From: Betaproteobacteria bacterium
Lineage (GTDB): Bacteria > Pseudomonadota > Gammaproteobacteria > Burkholderiales > Thiobacteraceae
DNA: 50,463 nt
Assembly (NCBI GenBank): GCA_025361165.1
Contig: JANYAU010000090.1
Coordinates: 1 to 50,463 of the forward strand
Reading direction: 5' to 3'
The position numbers and the translations under genes are program-made. The notes beneath the pieces were generated by a model. The model did not search any database and was not told the origin of the DNA. It saw only the letters and a program-made list of their open reading frames with translations. The stretch's first letter is position 1. Each line of letters starts with the position of its first letter. Positions 1 through 10,000 of the stretch are shown piece by piece.

Positions 1-243
1 CGCATCAACACACTCCACCCCAACGCCGTATTCGATACTGGCATCTGGACCGAAGAAGTATTGGCCTCGCGCGCCAAACACTATGGCCTGACGATCGATG
101 AATACAAACGCAACAACGTACTCAAAATCGAAGTGACCAGCCACGATGTTGCGGAACTCGCCGCCGAAATGTGCGGCCCACTGTTCGCCAAAACCACCGC
201 GGCGCAAGTGCCGGTGGATGGCGGGAATGAACGGGTAATTTAA
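1..243 (+). CDS. C-terminal fragment of a bifunctional aldolase / short-chain dehydrogenase
   Basis: The reading frame is open from the first base and ends at TAA 241-243, so only the last 80 residues are present. The end contains VTSHDVAELAAEMCGP followed by KTTAAQVPVDGGNERVI. That closing pattern, with the TTGAxxxVDGG-like strand, is typical of the short-chain dehydrogenase half of bifunctional class II aldolase / alcohol dehydrogenase proteins (rhamnulose-1-phosphate aldolase/dehydrogenase type). The aldolase half would lie upstream of the window. It is followed one base later by mtnA, so the two are probably co-transcribed. An aldolase next to mtnA could suggest cleavage of a 5-deoxy- or methylthio-pentulose phosphate, but this is inference. 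An ordinary SDR oxidoreductase remains possible. Confidence 0.6.
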   Translation, partial: RINTLHPNAVFDTGIWTEEVLASRAKHYGLTIDEYKRNNVLKIEVTSHDVAELAAEMCGPLFAKTTAAQVPVDGGNERVI

Positions 244-244
244 G

Positions 245-1297
245 ATGCGCGGCATGCAAGTCGAAACCCTGCGCTGGCGGAATCAAAAACTGGAAATGAT
301 AGATCAGCGCGTTTTGCCCGCCAGCTTGGTGTATCAAAGCTATGATTCCGCGGCGGGCGTGGCCGAAGGGATTCGCAGTATGGTGGTGCGTGGCGCGCCG
401 GCCATCGGCTGTGCGGCTGCGTATGGCGTGGCATTGGAAGCCTCGCGTCTGGCGAATGACCATCCCGATATTTTTTCCGCGAAGCTCGAAGCGGGGTTTG
501 CGGCGCTGGCGCATAGCCGGCCCACCGCGGTCAATTTGTTTTGGGCTTTGGCTCGCATGCGTGGCGTATGGGAATCGATGCGCGCGGCCGCGCCGCGGCA
601 AATTGCGGCGCGCCTGCTGCACGAAGCGCACGCGATGCTGGAAGAAGATGTTCGCATCAATCGCAAAATGGGCGAACACGGCGCGGCGCTGCTGTCGCAA
701 GAGGCACGCGTGCTGACACATTGTAACGCCGGCGCGTTGGCGACCGCGGGACATGGCACCGCGCTCGGCGTGATCCGCTCGGCAGTCGAAGCGGGTAAGC
801 GCATTTCGGTGATCGCGGATGAGACACGTCCCTTCTTACAAGGAGCACGGTTGACGGCATGGGAGATGATGCAGGAAGGTATTCCGGTGACATTGATCAC
901 CGATGGTATGGCGGGCTTTCTGATGAGCCGGGGAGAAATCGATGTCGTCATCGTTGGCGCGGATCGCATCGCGGCCAATGGTGATGTCGCGAACAAGATC
1001 GGCACTTACATGGTCGCCGTGCTGGCGCAGCGCCATGGCCTTCCGTTTTATGTGGCGGCGCCTATTTCGACCATCGATCTTGCCATGGCGAGCGGCGCCG
1101 GGATTCCGATTGAAGAACGCGACGCGGCAGAAGTGCGCGGCTTCCAGGAGCGAAGCTGGGCGCCGCCGGGCGTCGCAGTCCGCAATCCGGCGTTCGACAT
1201 TACGCCAGCTGAGTTGGTTACCGCCTTGATTACTGAGCGGGGTGTGGTACATGCGCCCAATCGCGAGCGTATTTCAGCGCTGCTTTCATCTTCCTAA
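245..1297 (+). CDS. mtnA: S-methyl-5-thioribose-1-phosphate isomerase MtnA
   Basis: This 350-residue protein has the full length of the eIF2B-like MtnA family, which converts methylthioribose-1-phosphate to methylthioribulose-1-phosphate in methionine salvage. The N-terminal RGAPAIG motif lies at residues 50-55. The catalytic cysteine is C160 in LTHCNAGALATAGHG, and the catalytic aspartate is D240 in VGADRIAANGDVANKIGT. Both fall at the same residue numbers as in the Bacillus enzyme. The start is ATG 245, with a second in-frame ATG at 254 that cannot be excluded. It begins one base after the preceding aldolase/dehydrogenase stop, which indicates an operon. No other methionine-salvage gene is visible. 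A role in 5-deoxyribose salvage with the neighbouring aldolase is an alternative. Confidence 0.95.
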   Translation: MRGMQVETLRWRNQKLEMIDQRVLPASLVYQSYDSAAGVAEGIRSMVVRGAPAIGCAAAYGVALEASRLANDHPDIFSAKLEAGFAALAHSRPTAVNLFWALARMRGVWESMRAAAPRQIAARLLHEAHAMLEEDVRINRKMGEHGAALLSQEARVLTHCNAGALATAGHGTALGVIRSAVEAGKRISVIADETRPFLQGARLTAWEMMQEGIPVTLITDGMAGFLMSRGEIDVVIVGADRIAANGDVANKIGTYMVAVLAQRHGLPFYVAAPISTIDLAMASGAGIPIEERDAAEVRGFQERSWAPPGVAVRNPAFDITPAELVTALITERGVVHAPNRERISALLSSS

Positions 1298-1399
1298 CGT
1301 GCCTACCGGTTTGCGCGGTCTACGGGGGGATTTCTCCATGACTGGCGCCAAGATATTCAGGCACATCTTCTTTTCGACGCGTGATTTTTCTATTCAATG

Positions 1400-1438
1400 C
1401 GGCAATTTTTGCCGGATTGCCGAAGATTTTTTTCTTTT
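1400..1438 (+). terminator. probable rho-independent terminator after mtnA
   Basis: CGGCAA at 1400-1405 can pair with TTGCCG at 1409-1414 (3-nt loop) or with a second TTGCCG at 1417-1422. The second hairpin is followed four bases later by a T-rich run (1427-1438, one C). It lies about 100 bp after mtnA and just before a sigma-28-type promoter, where a transcript end would be expected. The rest of the 300-bp gap before the next gene shows nothing beyond these two signals. Confidence 0.45.
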
Positions 1439-1462
1439 AGCCAGCAAAATTCGCAAGCCCCC

Positions 1463-1489
1463 TCAAGTTTTCCCCCTTTAAGCCGCAGA
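1463..1489 (+). promoter_or_regulatory. sigma-28 (FliA) type flagellar promoter upstream of the glycosyltransferase genes
   Basis: TCAAGTTT (1463-1470), exactly 11 bases, then GCCGCAGA (1482-1489). The FliA consensus known from enterobacteria is TAAAGTTT-N11-GCCGATAA, so 7 of 8 and 6 of 8 bases match with perfect spacing. It lies about 118 bp before the first glycosyltransferase start. If real, it places the three large genes upstream of fliC in the late flagellar regulon. Confidence 0.6.
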
Positions 1490-1607
1490 TTGGATGGTCT
1501 GTTCCTTACTACAGAAAATAATGGATTTGGAATGGGGCTTTGCGACTTTTCGGGAGAATCGTCTAAGCCTTCCCGCATGCCGAAGTAATTAGAATGAGGT
1601 GGGGTTC

Positions 1608-2756
1608 TTGAACGTCTTATTCTTGATGTTGGAGTTTCGCAACTGGCAGCAGGCGCGTAGTTTGGCGTACCCCAGTCAATTGGGATTGGTGGAAGCGCTG
1701 CGCGCGACCGGCGCTACAGTGCTTACGCTGCCCGTGGTGTACGGTATCGCACCCGATGCGCCCGGATCCTGGCTGCGCCACGCACAGCGCTTGGTTGCCG
1801 GCATGCAGTTCGACCAGGTGTGGATCGAGGTAGTGCACAGTAGTCTCGATGCCGAAACACTCGCCTGGTTAACGCGTTTGGCGCCTATTCGCGTTGGCTT
1901 TATTCTCGAATCGTTGCAATACAGCCCAGCGGTTTATGCGCATGCTCCGCATTTGCAGGGACGTAAAGAATTGGTGTGGGATCGCCTGCGCTCTCTCACG
2001 CATGCGGTGGCGGCGGACGAGGTGGACGCGGATGAGATCGAGCACAGCGGCGCGGTGCGGGGATTGTGGTGGCCGCAGGCGGTACCCGCGCAGTTTCTAC
2101 AGCCGCCTGCCGCCGCGCCGGCAGGAAACGGCCTCGCCGTGTTCTACGGCGCGCTGTACGGTGACCGCGCGCATTGGTTCGCCCACCCGCAGTTGAAAGA
2201 TTTGTTGCAGACGCCCCAGCCTTCTCTGGAGCATGCGACAGCGTATCCCCGCCACTTTGATGAATTAATGCAAGCCGGCATCTTGCATCTAGAGCAAGGG
2301 GAAAATCCCACCCGCGAAACGCTGAATGAGTATTTGGCCATCTTGCGACACATTCGTCAGGAAATCTTCCGGCTCTGGTTGCAAAGTCTGCAAAGTGGCT
2401 GCGCCGTGGTGAATCTGCCTTCATTTTTCAACGGTTATCCGGGCCGCGTGTTCGAGGCGATGGCTGCGGGCCGGCCGGTTATCACGCCGCGCCTGCTCGA
2501 TCGGCCGCGCACTGCGTCTCTGTTCACGGAAGGGGAAGAGATACTGCTCTTCGACAGCGCCAACCCAGAGGATCTCGCCGCTTGCATTCGCCGGGTGCAA
2601 GCGCATCCCCAGTGGGCGCAGGAACTGGCCGAGCGCGCGCTACATAAGGTGCGGACCAAACACACGCTGGAACACCGGGTGCAAGAAATTCTGGCATGGA
2701 CGATAGACGACGTAGCTCCGCAGTATGGCAAGGAATCCACATGCTTTGCGGCATAA
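1608..2756 (+). CDS. glycosyltransferase with a group-1-like C-terminal domain, probably flagellin-modifying
   Basis: A protein of about 382 residues. It starts with a Rossmann-like strand (NVLFLMLEFRNW), has ESLQYSP near residue 105, and ends with the acceptor/nucleotide-binding pattern of CgeB-like or group 1 glycosyltransferases. That pattern includes NLPSFFNGYPGRVFEAMAAG (about residues 272-291) followed by RPVITP and an EILLF-type strand. TTG 1608 is preferred as start because GAGGTG at 1596-1601 sits six bases upstream. GTG 1599 is in frame but has no ribosome-binding site. It is followed after 18 bp by the giant glycosyltransferase gene. The sigma-28-like promoter upstream and fliC downstream suggest a role in flagellin glycosylation. 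Sugar donor and acceptor cannot be read from the sequence. Confidence 0.7.
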   Translation: MNVLFLMLEFRNWQQARSLAYPSQLGLVEALRATGATVLTLPVVYGIAPDAPGSWLRHAQRLVAGMQFDQVWIEVVHSSLDAETLAWLTRLAPIRVGFILESLQYSPAVYAHAPHLQGRKELVWDRLRSLTHAVAADEVDADEIEHSGAVRGLWWPQAVPAQFLQPPAAAPAGNGLAVFYGALYGDRAHWFAHPQLKDLLQTPQPSLEHATAYPRHFDELMQAGILHLEQGENPTRETLNEYLAILRHIRQEIFRLWLQSLQSGCAVVNLPSFFNGYPGRVFEAMAAGRPVITPRLLDRPRTASLFTEGEEILLFDSANPEDLAACIRRVQAHPQWAQELAERALHKVRTKHTLEHRVQEILAWTIDDVAPQYGKESTCFAA

Positions 2757-2774
2757 CGAATGGACGGACGGAAA

Positions 2775-5700
2775 ATGAGCGATATGGCAAATAACAGCTT
2801 CTGCATCAAAGCCGGATATCAAGCCCGGACGCGTCCGGAATACTATGCCGACGAGGGGCCGTCGAATGTGGTGTGGCAGCCCGACGTCTACCCCTTGGCC
2901 GCGTTTCTGGCACGCCGCTATGGTTGCACGCATATTATCGATGTGGGTTGTGGCCATGCACGCAAGCTCTCCGCCTTGTACCCGGAGTTCAACATCATCG
3001 GCGTGGATTTCGGTGGCAACCTGGAATTCTGTCGCGCGCATTATCCCTTCGGTCAATGGATCGATGCCGATTTCGAAACTTGCCGGGAGTTGCCGATCGA
3101 TCCGGCGGTGCTGCAAAAGTCCGTCGTCATCAATTCCGATGTGGTCGAACATTTGGTCGACCCTAGCGCCTTGCTGGCCTTGCTTGGGAAATTGCTGGGG
3201 CATGCCAGAGTCGCGCTGATATCCACGCCGGAGCGGGATTTGACGCGCGGCTTGGGCGACCCCGGTCCGCCCGCCAACCCATGCCATATGCGGGAATGGA
3301 ATCTGAACGAATTTGATCAACTGTTGCGGCAGACAGATCTGACGCCCGCTTATTCCGGCCTGACTTACAGTAATAACCACGAACGCGCGTTGAAAACGAT
3401 TCTCGCGGTGGTGGCAAACCAACAGTGGGATGCCGATGCTGTGGCGCAATTACGCGAGGCGAGCGCCGCGTGGCTGGCGCAATCGCCCACCGCGCCGGTG
3501 ACCCATGACGAAGCCTTGCGACGCGACCTTGCGCGTATCCAATTGGAGATGGGTCAGGCATCCGGTCAAACGGCATCGCAGTCGCCGCTGGTTTCCGTGA
3601 TCATTCCAACCTTCAACCGCCCGGACATGTTGGGCGATGCGATTCGCAGTGTATTGAATCAGAGCTACAAAAATGTCGAGATTATCGTTGTCAACGATGC
3701 CGGCGCCGACGTAGGCGGCCTCGTCAATTGGTTCGGGCAGGACGCCAACATCACCTACGTCCGGCATGGACAGAATCGCGGCTTGGCGGCGGCGCGCAAT
3801 ACCGGGATCAAACTCGCGCGGGGCGACATCATCGCTTATCTGGATGACGATGATATCTATCGCCAGGACCATTTGGCCACGGTGGTGGAAGCCATTGCGG
3901 CCGGCGCCGATCTCGTTTACACCGACGCGGAGTACGTGCAGGAGCAGTGGGAAAACGGACGCCGCACCGAGATCGGCCGTACCACCCCGTATGCGAACAT
4001 TCCCTACACCAAAGAGCGGCTGCACATCCATAACTTCATCCCCGTCAATAGCTGGGTCCACCGGCGGACTTGCCTGAATACCACAGGCTTGTTCGATGAA
4101 ACACTGGACAATCATGAAGACTGGGACCTACTGCTACGGCTTGCTCGGGCATTCGACTTGCGCCACCTGCCCAAGGTCACAGTCCAAGTCCATCAGCGGG
4201 TGGAAAGCGACAACATGTTGCGCCGCGAGCGCCCCAAGTTTTACGACACTTACCAGTTGATCTACGCGCGCTATGACGATTTCGGTAACTCCAATATCGC
4301 CGCTGGCCGCTGTCAGTTGCTGGCGCAACTCCAGCAGCAAGGCGATTCTGCACTCACCGCGATACACGGAACACAGGTGGGTAAAGCGGAAGCTCAGGCG
4401 CAACAGGAATACCTGACGTGGCGTTTCAAACATAGCTTGCAGGAAATCGACGCCCAGTTGTTCGCCGAGCGGATGACTTTGCGCTGGCAGACGCGCCCGG
4501 TTTTCCAAATCATCGTGATGCTTGAGCCGGGTCAAGCGCCTTTGCTGGCGAATACGCTGGATTCTCTCGCCGCGCAGATGTATGCCGATTGGCGGCTCGC
4601 GGTGATTGCGCCATTCGCCGCGCCGGATCCCGTATTCGGCGAGGTGAGCGTGCTGCGCTGGATGGTGGCGGATAGCGAGGTTGCGCGCGTTGCGGCGCTC
4701 AATACGCTATTGGCGCAGGACAAAGTGGATTGGGTATTGAGAGTGTCGCCCGGGGCGAAGCTAGAGCCCCATGCGCTGCTGAGTTGCGGCGACTACGTCA
4801 ATCTCAAACCCGAGTGGCGCTTGATCTATTGCGACGACGATGTGATCGGTGCGGATGGCCAATACCGCGAGCCGCGTTTCAAGCCCGAGTTCAATCTCGA
4901 TCTATTACGTTCAATGGATTACATTGGCCCGTGCTTTTTCCACGCCCAAGCACTGCGGGAAAGCGGTGGCTATGCGGCGGGTAGGGCCGCCGGCTATGAC
5001 GCCACGCTGCGCTTGCTGGATCATTGCGGTGCGGACGCAATCGGCCACGTGTCCGACATGCTGATTCATCTTCCGGAAACTGCGGCATCGAATGACTCTG
5101 ACGCGATGCAAGCGGTGCGCGCGCATCTGGCGCGCAACGCCGTTCCGGGGGAGGTGACGGACGGTTTTACACCTGGCACCCAGCGCGTGGTGTACCAGCG
5201 GCCGGATGACCCACTGGTGTCCATCCTCATACCAACCAAGGACAAGCTCGAGTTTTTCCAACCTTGTATCGAAAGCGTGTTGAATAAAACCGCCTACGCG
5301 AACTATGAAGTTTTGGTTATAGATAACCAAAGCTCGGACCCGGATGTCTTGGTGTTTTACCAGGAACTGGAAGCGCGTTATCCGGGCAAGGTCCGGATTT
5401 TGCCCTATGGCGAGGAATTCAATTTTTCCGCGATCAACAACTACGCTGCGAGTCAGGCGCGCGGCGAATATCTGCTGCTGCTCAACAATGATACTCAGAT
5501 CGTACAGCCGGAGTGGCTGGAACGATTATTGGCTTATGGCCAGCGTTCGGACGTGGGTGTGGTCGGCGCGCGCTTGGTTTATCCGGAAACGGCCAAGCTG
5601 CAGCATGCGGGGGTCGTGCTCGGCATGAACGCAGTTGCGGATCATCCCTTCAACGGCATGCCGATCACCGAGCCCGGTTATATGAACCGGGCACTGGTCG

Positions 5701-7088
5701 ATCAAAACTACTCCGCGGTGACCGCGGCCTGCATGTTGGTGCGAAAGTCGGTGTACCAACAAGTGGGCGGCATGGACGAAGAGCAGCTAAAGGTGCTCTT
5801 CAACGATGTCGATCTGTGTTTGAAGATCGGACAAGCTGGCTATCGAATTGTGTGGACGCCTTTTTCCACCGTAGTCCACTATGGCTCGACTAGCATCAAG
5901 GCAGAGTCGATGGACCTGATGAAGCTGGCGCTGAACAACGAGCGCGCCAAGCGTGAGCAAGCGACGATGCTCGAACGTTGGCTGCCAAAACTGGCGAATG
6001 ATCCGGCCTACAACCGGCATTTGTCTTTAACAAAAATCGGTTACGGGGTCGAGGAGGTGGTAGTCATCGATTGGGATACGGCGTTTCACGATCGGCCACG
6101 TATTCTCGGCGTACCACTGGTGGGCGGCAGCGGCGAATATCGGATTTGCGCGCCGTTCCGCGCTTTGGGGAATGCCGCCAAAGCCAAGTGCGATGTCGTC
6201 GAACCGCTAAAATACAATGAAGCCCGCTTGCTCTCGCTGCCGGAATTGGCGCGCGCCGATCCCGATACTTTGGTGGTGCATGCCGCGATTTCCGATGTGC
6301 ATATAGCGATGTTGGAAATGTATAAACGCTTCCATCCCAGCTTGCGTGTTTTTACTTTGGACGACCTGGTTACCAACGTGCCGGAAAAAAGTCCGTTCTA
6401 CAAGCATTCGTTTCGCGATGCCAAATTACGCCTGAGAAAAGCCTTGTCCTTTTGCGATCGCGCCGTGGTTTCGACGCAACCCTTGGTGGAAATGTGCCAC
6501 GGTATGATCGACGATATTCGTTTGATCCCGAACTATCTGGAAAAGACGCGGTGGGGCGGTTTGCAATCGATACGGCGCCAAGGCCGGAAGCCGCGCGTGG
6601 GTTGGGCCGGCGCGCAGCAACATCATGGTGATCTGGCGCTGATCGTCGATCTGGTGAAGGCAACCGCGCAAGAGGTGGATTGGGTGTTTTTCGGCATGTG
6701 CTTGGAAGAACTCAAGCCTTATATCAAGGAAGAGCATCCCTTCGTGCTGGATTTCGACGCGTATCCCAAAAAGCTCGCCAGCCTGAATCTGGACATCGCC
6801 GTTGCGCCGCTCGAAGCCCATCCGTTCAATGAAGCGAAGAGCAATTTGCGTATCTTGGAATATGGCGCGCTGGGCTTGCCCGTCATTTGCTCTGACATCT
6901 ACCCCTACCAAAACGCGCCGGTAAAACGTGTGTCGAACGATCCCCAAGCTTGGGCCACGGCGCTGCGCGAGCGTATTGACGATTTGGATGCGGCCGGCGT
7001 GGAGGGCGATTGCCTGCGCCAATGGGTGCACAAGCACTATATGCTGGAAAACCACTTGGATGAGTGGTTCTCGGCCTTGACGCGCTAG
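2775..7088 (+). CDS. giant multidomain methyltransferase / glycosyltransferase fusion
   Basis: About 1437 residues. The order is: a SAM-dependent methyltransferase-like domain (IIDVGCGHARKLSALYP near residue 55, SDVVEHLVDP near 120); a GT2 domain starting near residue 270 (SVIIPTFNRPD, then YLDDDDIY with the DXD-type metal site near 355); a second, diverged GT2-like region near 575-760 (YCDDDV near 681); a third GT2 domain from about 810 (SILIPTKDK, LLLLNNDTQ near 900); and a group-1/GT4-like domain from about 1105 to the end (VGWAGAQQHHGD near 1273). ATG 2775 is preferred because the GGACGGA-like site at 2766-2772 precedes it; ATG 2760 is in frame. Such fusions often assemble a glycan in several steps. 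Location next to fliC points to flagellin or surface glycan, by inference. Confidence 0.82.
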   Translation: MSDMANNSFCIKAGYQARTRPEYYADEGPSNVVWQPDVYPLAAFLARRYGCTHIIDVGCGHARKLSALYPEFNIIGVDFGGNLEFCRAHYPFGQWIDADFETCRELPIDPAVLQKSVVINSDVVEHLVDPSALLALLGKLLGHARVALISTPERDLTRGLGDPGPPANPCHMREWNLNEFDQLLRQTDLTPAYSGLTYSNNHERALKTILAVVANQQWDADAVAQLREASAAWLAQSPTAPVTHDEALRRDLARIQLEMGQASGQTASQSPLVSVIIPTFNRPDMLGDAIRSVLNQSYKNVEIIVVNDAGADVGGLVNWFGQDANITYVRHGQNRGLAAARNTGIKLARGDIIAYLDDDDIYRQDHLATVVEAIAAGADLVYTDAEYVQEQWENGRRTEIGRTTPYANIPYTKERLHIHNFIPVNSWVHRRTCLNTTGLFDETLDNHEDWDLLLRLARAFDLRHLPKVTVQVHQRVESDNMLRRERPKFYDTYQLIYARYDDFGNSNIAAGRCQLLAQLQQQGDSALTAIHGTQVGKAEAQAQQEYLTWRFKHSLQEIDAQLFAERMTLRWQTRPVFQIIVMLEPGQAPLLANTLDSLAAQMYADWRLAVIAPFAAPDPVFGEVSVLRWMVADSEVARVAALNTLLAQDKVDWVLRVSPGAKLEPHALLSCGDYVNLKPEWRLIYCDDDVIGADGQYREPRFKPEFNLDLLRSMDYIGPCFFHAQALRESGGYAAGRAAGYDATLRLLDHCGADAIGHVSDMLIHLPETAASNDSDAMQAVRAHLARNAVPGEVTDGFTPGTQRVVYQRPDDPLVSILIPTKDKLEFFQPCIESVLNKTAYANYEVLVIDNQSSDPDVLVFYQELEARYPGKVRILPYGEEFNFSAINNYAASQARGEYLLLLNNDTQIVQPEWLERLLAYGQRSDVGVVGARLVYPETAKLQHAGVVLGMNAVADHPFNGMPITEPGYMNRALVDQNYSAVTAACMLVRKSVYQQVGGMDEEQLKVLFNDVDLCLKIGQAGYRIVWTPFSTVVHYGSTSIKAESMDLMKLALNNERAKREQATMLERWLPKLANDPAYNRHLSLTKIGYGVEEVVVIDWDTAFHDRPRILGVPLVGGSGEYRICAPFRALGNAAKAKCDVVEPLKYNEARLLSLPELARADPDTLVVHAAISDVHIAMLEMYKRFHPSLRVFTLDDLVTNVPEKSPFYKHSFRDAKLRLRKALSFCDRAVVSTQPLVEMCHGMIDDIRLIPNYLEKTRWGGLQSIRRQGRKPRVGWAGAQQHHGDLALIVDLVKATAQEVDWVFFGMCLEELKPYIKEEHPFVLDFDAYPKKLASLNLDIAVAPLEAHPFNEAKSNLRILEYGALGLPVICSDIYPYQNAPVKRVSNDPQAWATALRERIDDLDAAGVEGDCLRQWVHKHYMLENHLDEWFSALTR

Positions 7089-7098
7089 ATCGCCTGCG

Positions 7099-10000
7099 AT
7101 GTCCCTGCGCGTTGGTCATTCCCTTGAGCCGGAAAAGCGCCAGGCCGCTATTCCGCTTGCGCCGCATCCCCTGTTGGCGGCAGCGAGCAATCATCATATG
7201 CACGGCGGCTTGGTCGAGGCCGAAGCACTCTATCTCAGTATTCTGCGTGAGCGTACCGAGGATGCTGATGCGCTTTTTTTGCTCGGCACTTTGTATTTGC
7301 AAATGGGTTCCTGGGATCAGGCCATCACGCGTTTCGGACGTTTGATTACTTTGCATCCGCAGCATGTTGATGGGTATTTCCACATGGGTTTTGCCTATCA
7401 GGAGAAGGGCGTATGGGCAGACGCGGAGCATTGTTATCAAGCGGCGCTCAGCTTATCTCCCAATCATGTTTTGTCGCGCACCCATCTGGCAAGCTTATTG
7501 GCTACCCAAGGCAAACATCAGCCGGCGCTCGCGCACTACTTGGCATTGGCGGAGTTGGAGCCACACCAGCCGGCGCATCGCGTACATTGTGGTTTGCGGT
7601 ACCAGGATATGGGGCAAGGGCAGGCCGCGGAGCAGGCACTGTGCGCGGCACTGGCGATCGACAGCCGCCATATGGGTGCATTGCTCGCGCTCGCCGCGCT
7701 GTTGGTGGAACAACAGCGCTACGCGGAAGCCGAACGCTATTATGTGCATGCGCACATGATCGATGCGCAATCGGCCGAGGCCGAACAGGGCTTGGGTAGT
7801 CTGCGTTTTTTGCAATACCGCTATGCAGAAGCGCACACCCATCTCACGCGGGCCGTGCAGCTCAAGCCGGATCATCCCGACACCCTGTGTAATCTCGGCG
7901 CGACGCTGCGTAAACAGGCACGCTTAGACGCAGCGGAAACCGCTTTACGCCAAGCCTTGGCCTTCGATCCGCAACATGCCGATGCGCATTTCAATCTGAG
8001 CGTCGTACTCTTGCAGTTGGGCAAACTAGAAGAAGGCTGGCTTGAATACGAATGGCGGTTCCGCATTAAAGGCCGTGCACCCGTTGTGCATGACAAGCCG
8101 GTGTGGGATGGTAGTCCGCTGGCGGGGAAAACGATCTTGATCCAAGCCGAGCAAGGCTTCGGCGATACCTTTAATTTCCTGCGCTACTTGCCCGTGCTCA
8201 AGGCGCAAGGCGCACGCGTGATGTTTGAATGCCAGCCCGGGTTGCGGCGCTTGCTAATGCAGTGCGGCTACATCGACGTGCTGCTGGAGCGCACGCCGAA
8301 TTTCGTCGTTCCATCCGGTTTTGATGTACATGCGATGCTGATGAGCTTGCCGCGCATCATGCAAACGAGGTGGGAAACGCTGCCCCCAGCCGTGCCCTAT
8401 ATCAAACCAGAACCTTACTTGCTGCAACGCTGGCATGCGCGATTGGCCTCCGACCCGCAATTCAAAGTCGGCGTGGTATGGAGCGGCAAATTAACGCACG
8501 AGGATAACCCTAACCGGCTGTGCCCGATTGAGCAGTTCGCCCCGCTTGCGGCGATTCCCGGCGTATCAATTTACAGCCTGCAAAAGGGCGACGCGGCGGC
8601 GCAATTCATACTTCAACCTTGGGCTGATCCCCTCAACGATTTACAAGATGAACTGCGCGATTTCGCCGATACCGCGGCGGTGATCAGTGCGTTGGATTTG
8701 GTGGTGACGGTGGATACCTCGGTTGCGCACCTCGCCGGCGCCATGGGTAAGCCAGTGTGGGTGTTGCTCTCGGATGCGCCGGATTGGCGTTGGCTGTTAG
8801 ATCGGGAGGATAGTCCCTGGTATCCCAGCATGCGCCTTTTCCGGCAGCAGGCGCATCAGGATTGGGGGGCGCCACTAGCGAAATTGTGCGCCGAACTGCG
8901 GCAAGCTGTGGCGCGCCCGCGTGCCATCCATCGTGCTTCGGAATCAGCAGTGTTGGCGTATTCAGCGCTGCTGTTGGTGTCGCTACGCCAAGCGCGCGAG
9001 GCGCAATGCTTGGGAAATCTAGGCCACGCGCAACACGAACTGGAAGCACTGTTGCACAGTATGCCCGATCATGCCGAGGCAAATTTACTTCTGGGCGAAT
9101 TGCTGTTGCAACAAGGCCAGCCGGAGGCGGCGCAAGTGCCGCTGACACGTGCGCAACACACTTGGCCGGATCATCCGCTATTGCTCAAGTTGCTCGGCAT
9201 GGCGGCGCAAGCACGTGGCGAATGCGCCGAGGCCACGCGTTATTTGGAACGCGCCTTGAATACGGGGAATGAAGATGGCGCGACCTGGCATGCGTTTGGG
9301 CAATGCTGCCAACAACTGGGTTTGTGGGCGGAGGCGCTACGCGCATATCGCCGGAGCTTGGACTGGCAGCCAGAGTGGGCCGAAGTAGCCGATAAAGTGG
9401 GCGAATTACTACAGGGCATGGGACAAGTAGAAGAGGCGATGGATTATTACCTGCGTGCGCTGCATGCTCAGCCGGATTATTTTTCCGCGCATTTCCATCT
9501 CGGCAATGCTTTATTTAGCTGCGGACGGAATGCCGCAGCGGAAGCCTCATTGCGCTGTGCCATGGAATTGAACCCGCGCTATGCGCCGGCCCGGAATAAC
9601 TTGGGTGTGGCATTGAAAGCTGCGGGCCGCTTGCAAGAAGCGGAATGTGAATTACTGGAAGCCGTGCGCCTCGATCCTGCCTATAGCGAAGCCTACAACA
9701 ACTTAGGCAATGTGTTGGTGCAGCAAGATCGCCTGCCAGAGGCTGAAGGCGCATTTCGTCAAGCGCTGCTGCATGATCCGAGCAATGCCCAAGCGTACAA
9801 CAATCTCGGCATTAGTATGCAGGCGCTCGGGGCCGTGGATGCCGCATTGCAATGTTACGATACGGCTACCTTGTTACGCCCCAACTTCCCTGAGGCGCAT
9901 TGGAACCGGGCGCTGCTGTTGTTATTACGCGGCGATTATGCAGCAGGTTTTCGCGAATACGAGTGGGGGTTCGAATCCGGCGCGCGGCTGCGTCTCGCAC

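Noticed and set aside
3450-4115. Long minus-strand open frame (221 codons) inside the giant glycosyltransferase gene
   Set aside because: It lies wholly opposite a domain with clear GT2 motifs and shows no recognisable protein pattern; it is a by-product of the codon bias.
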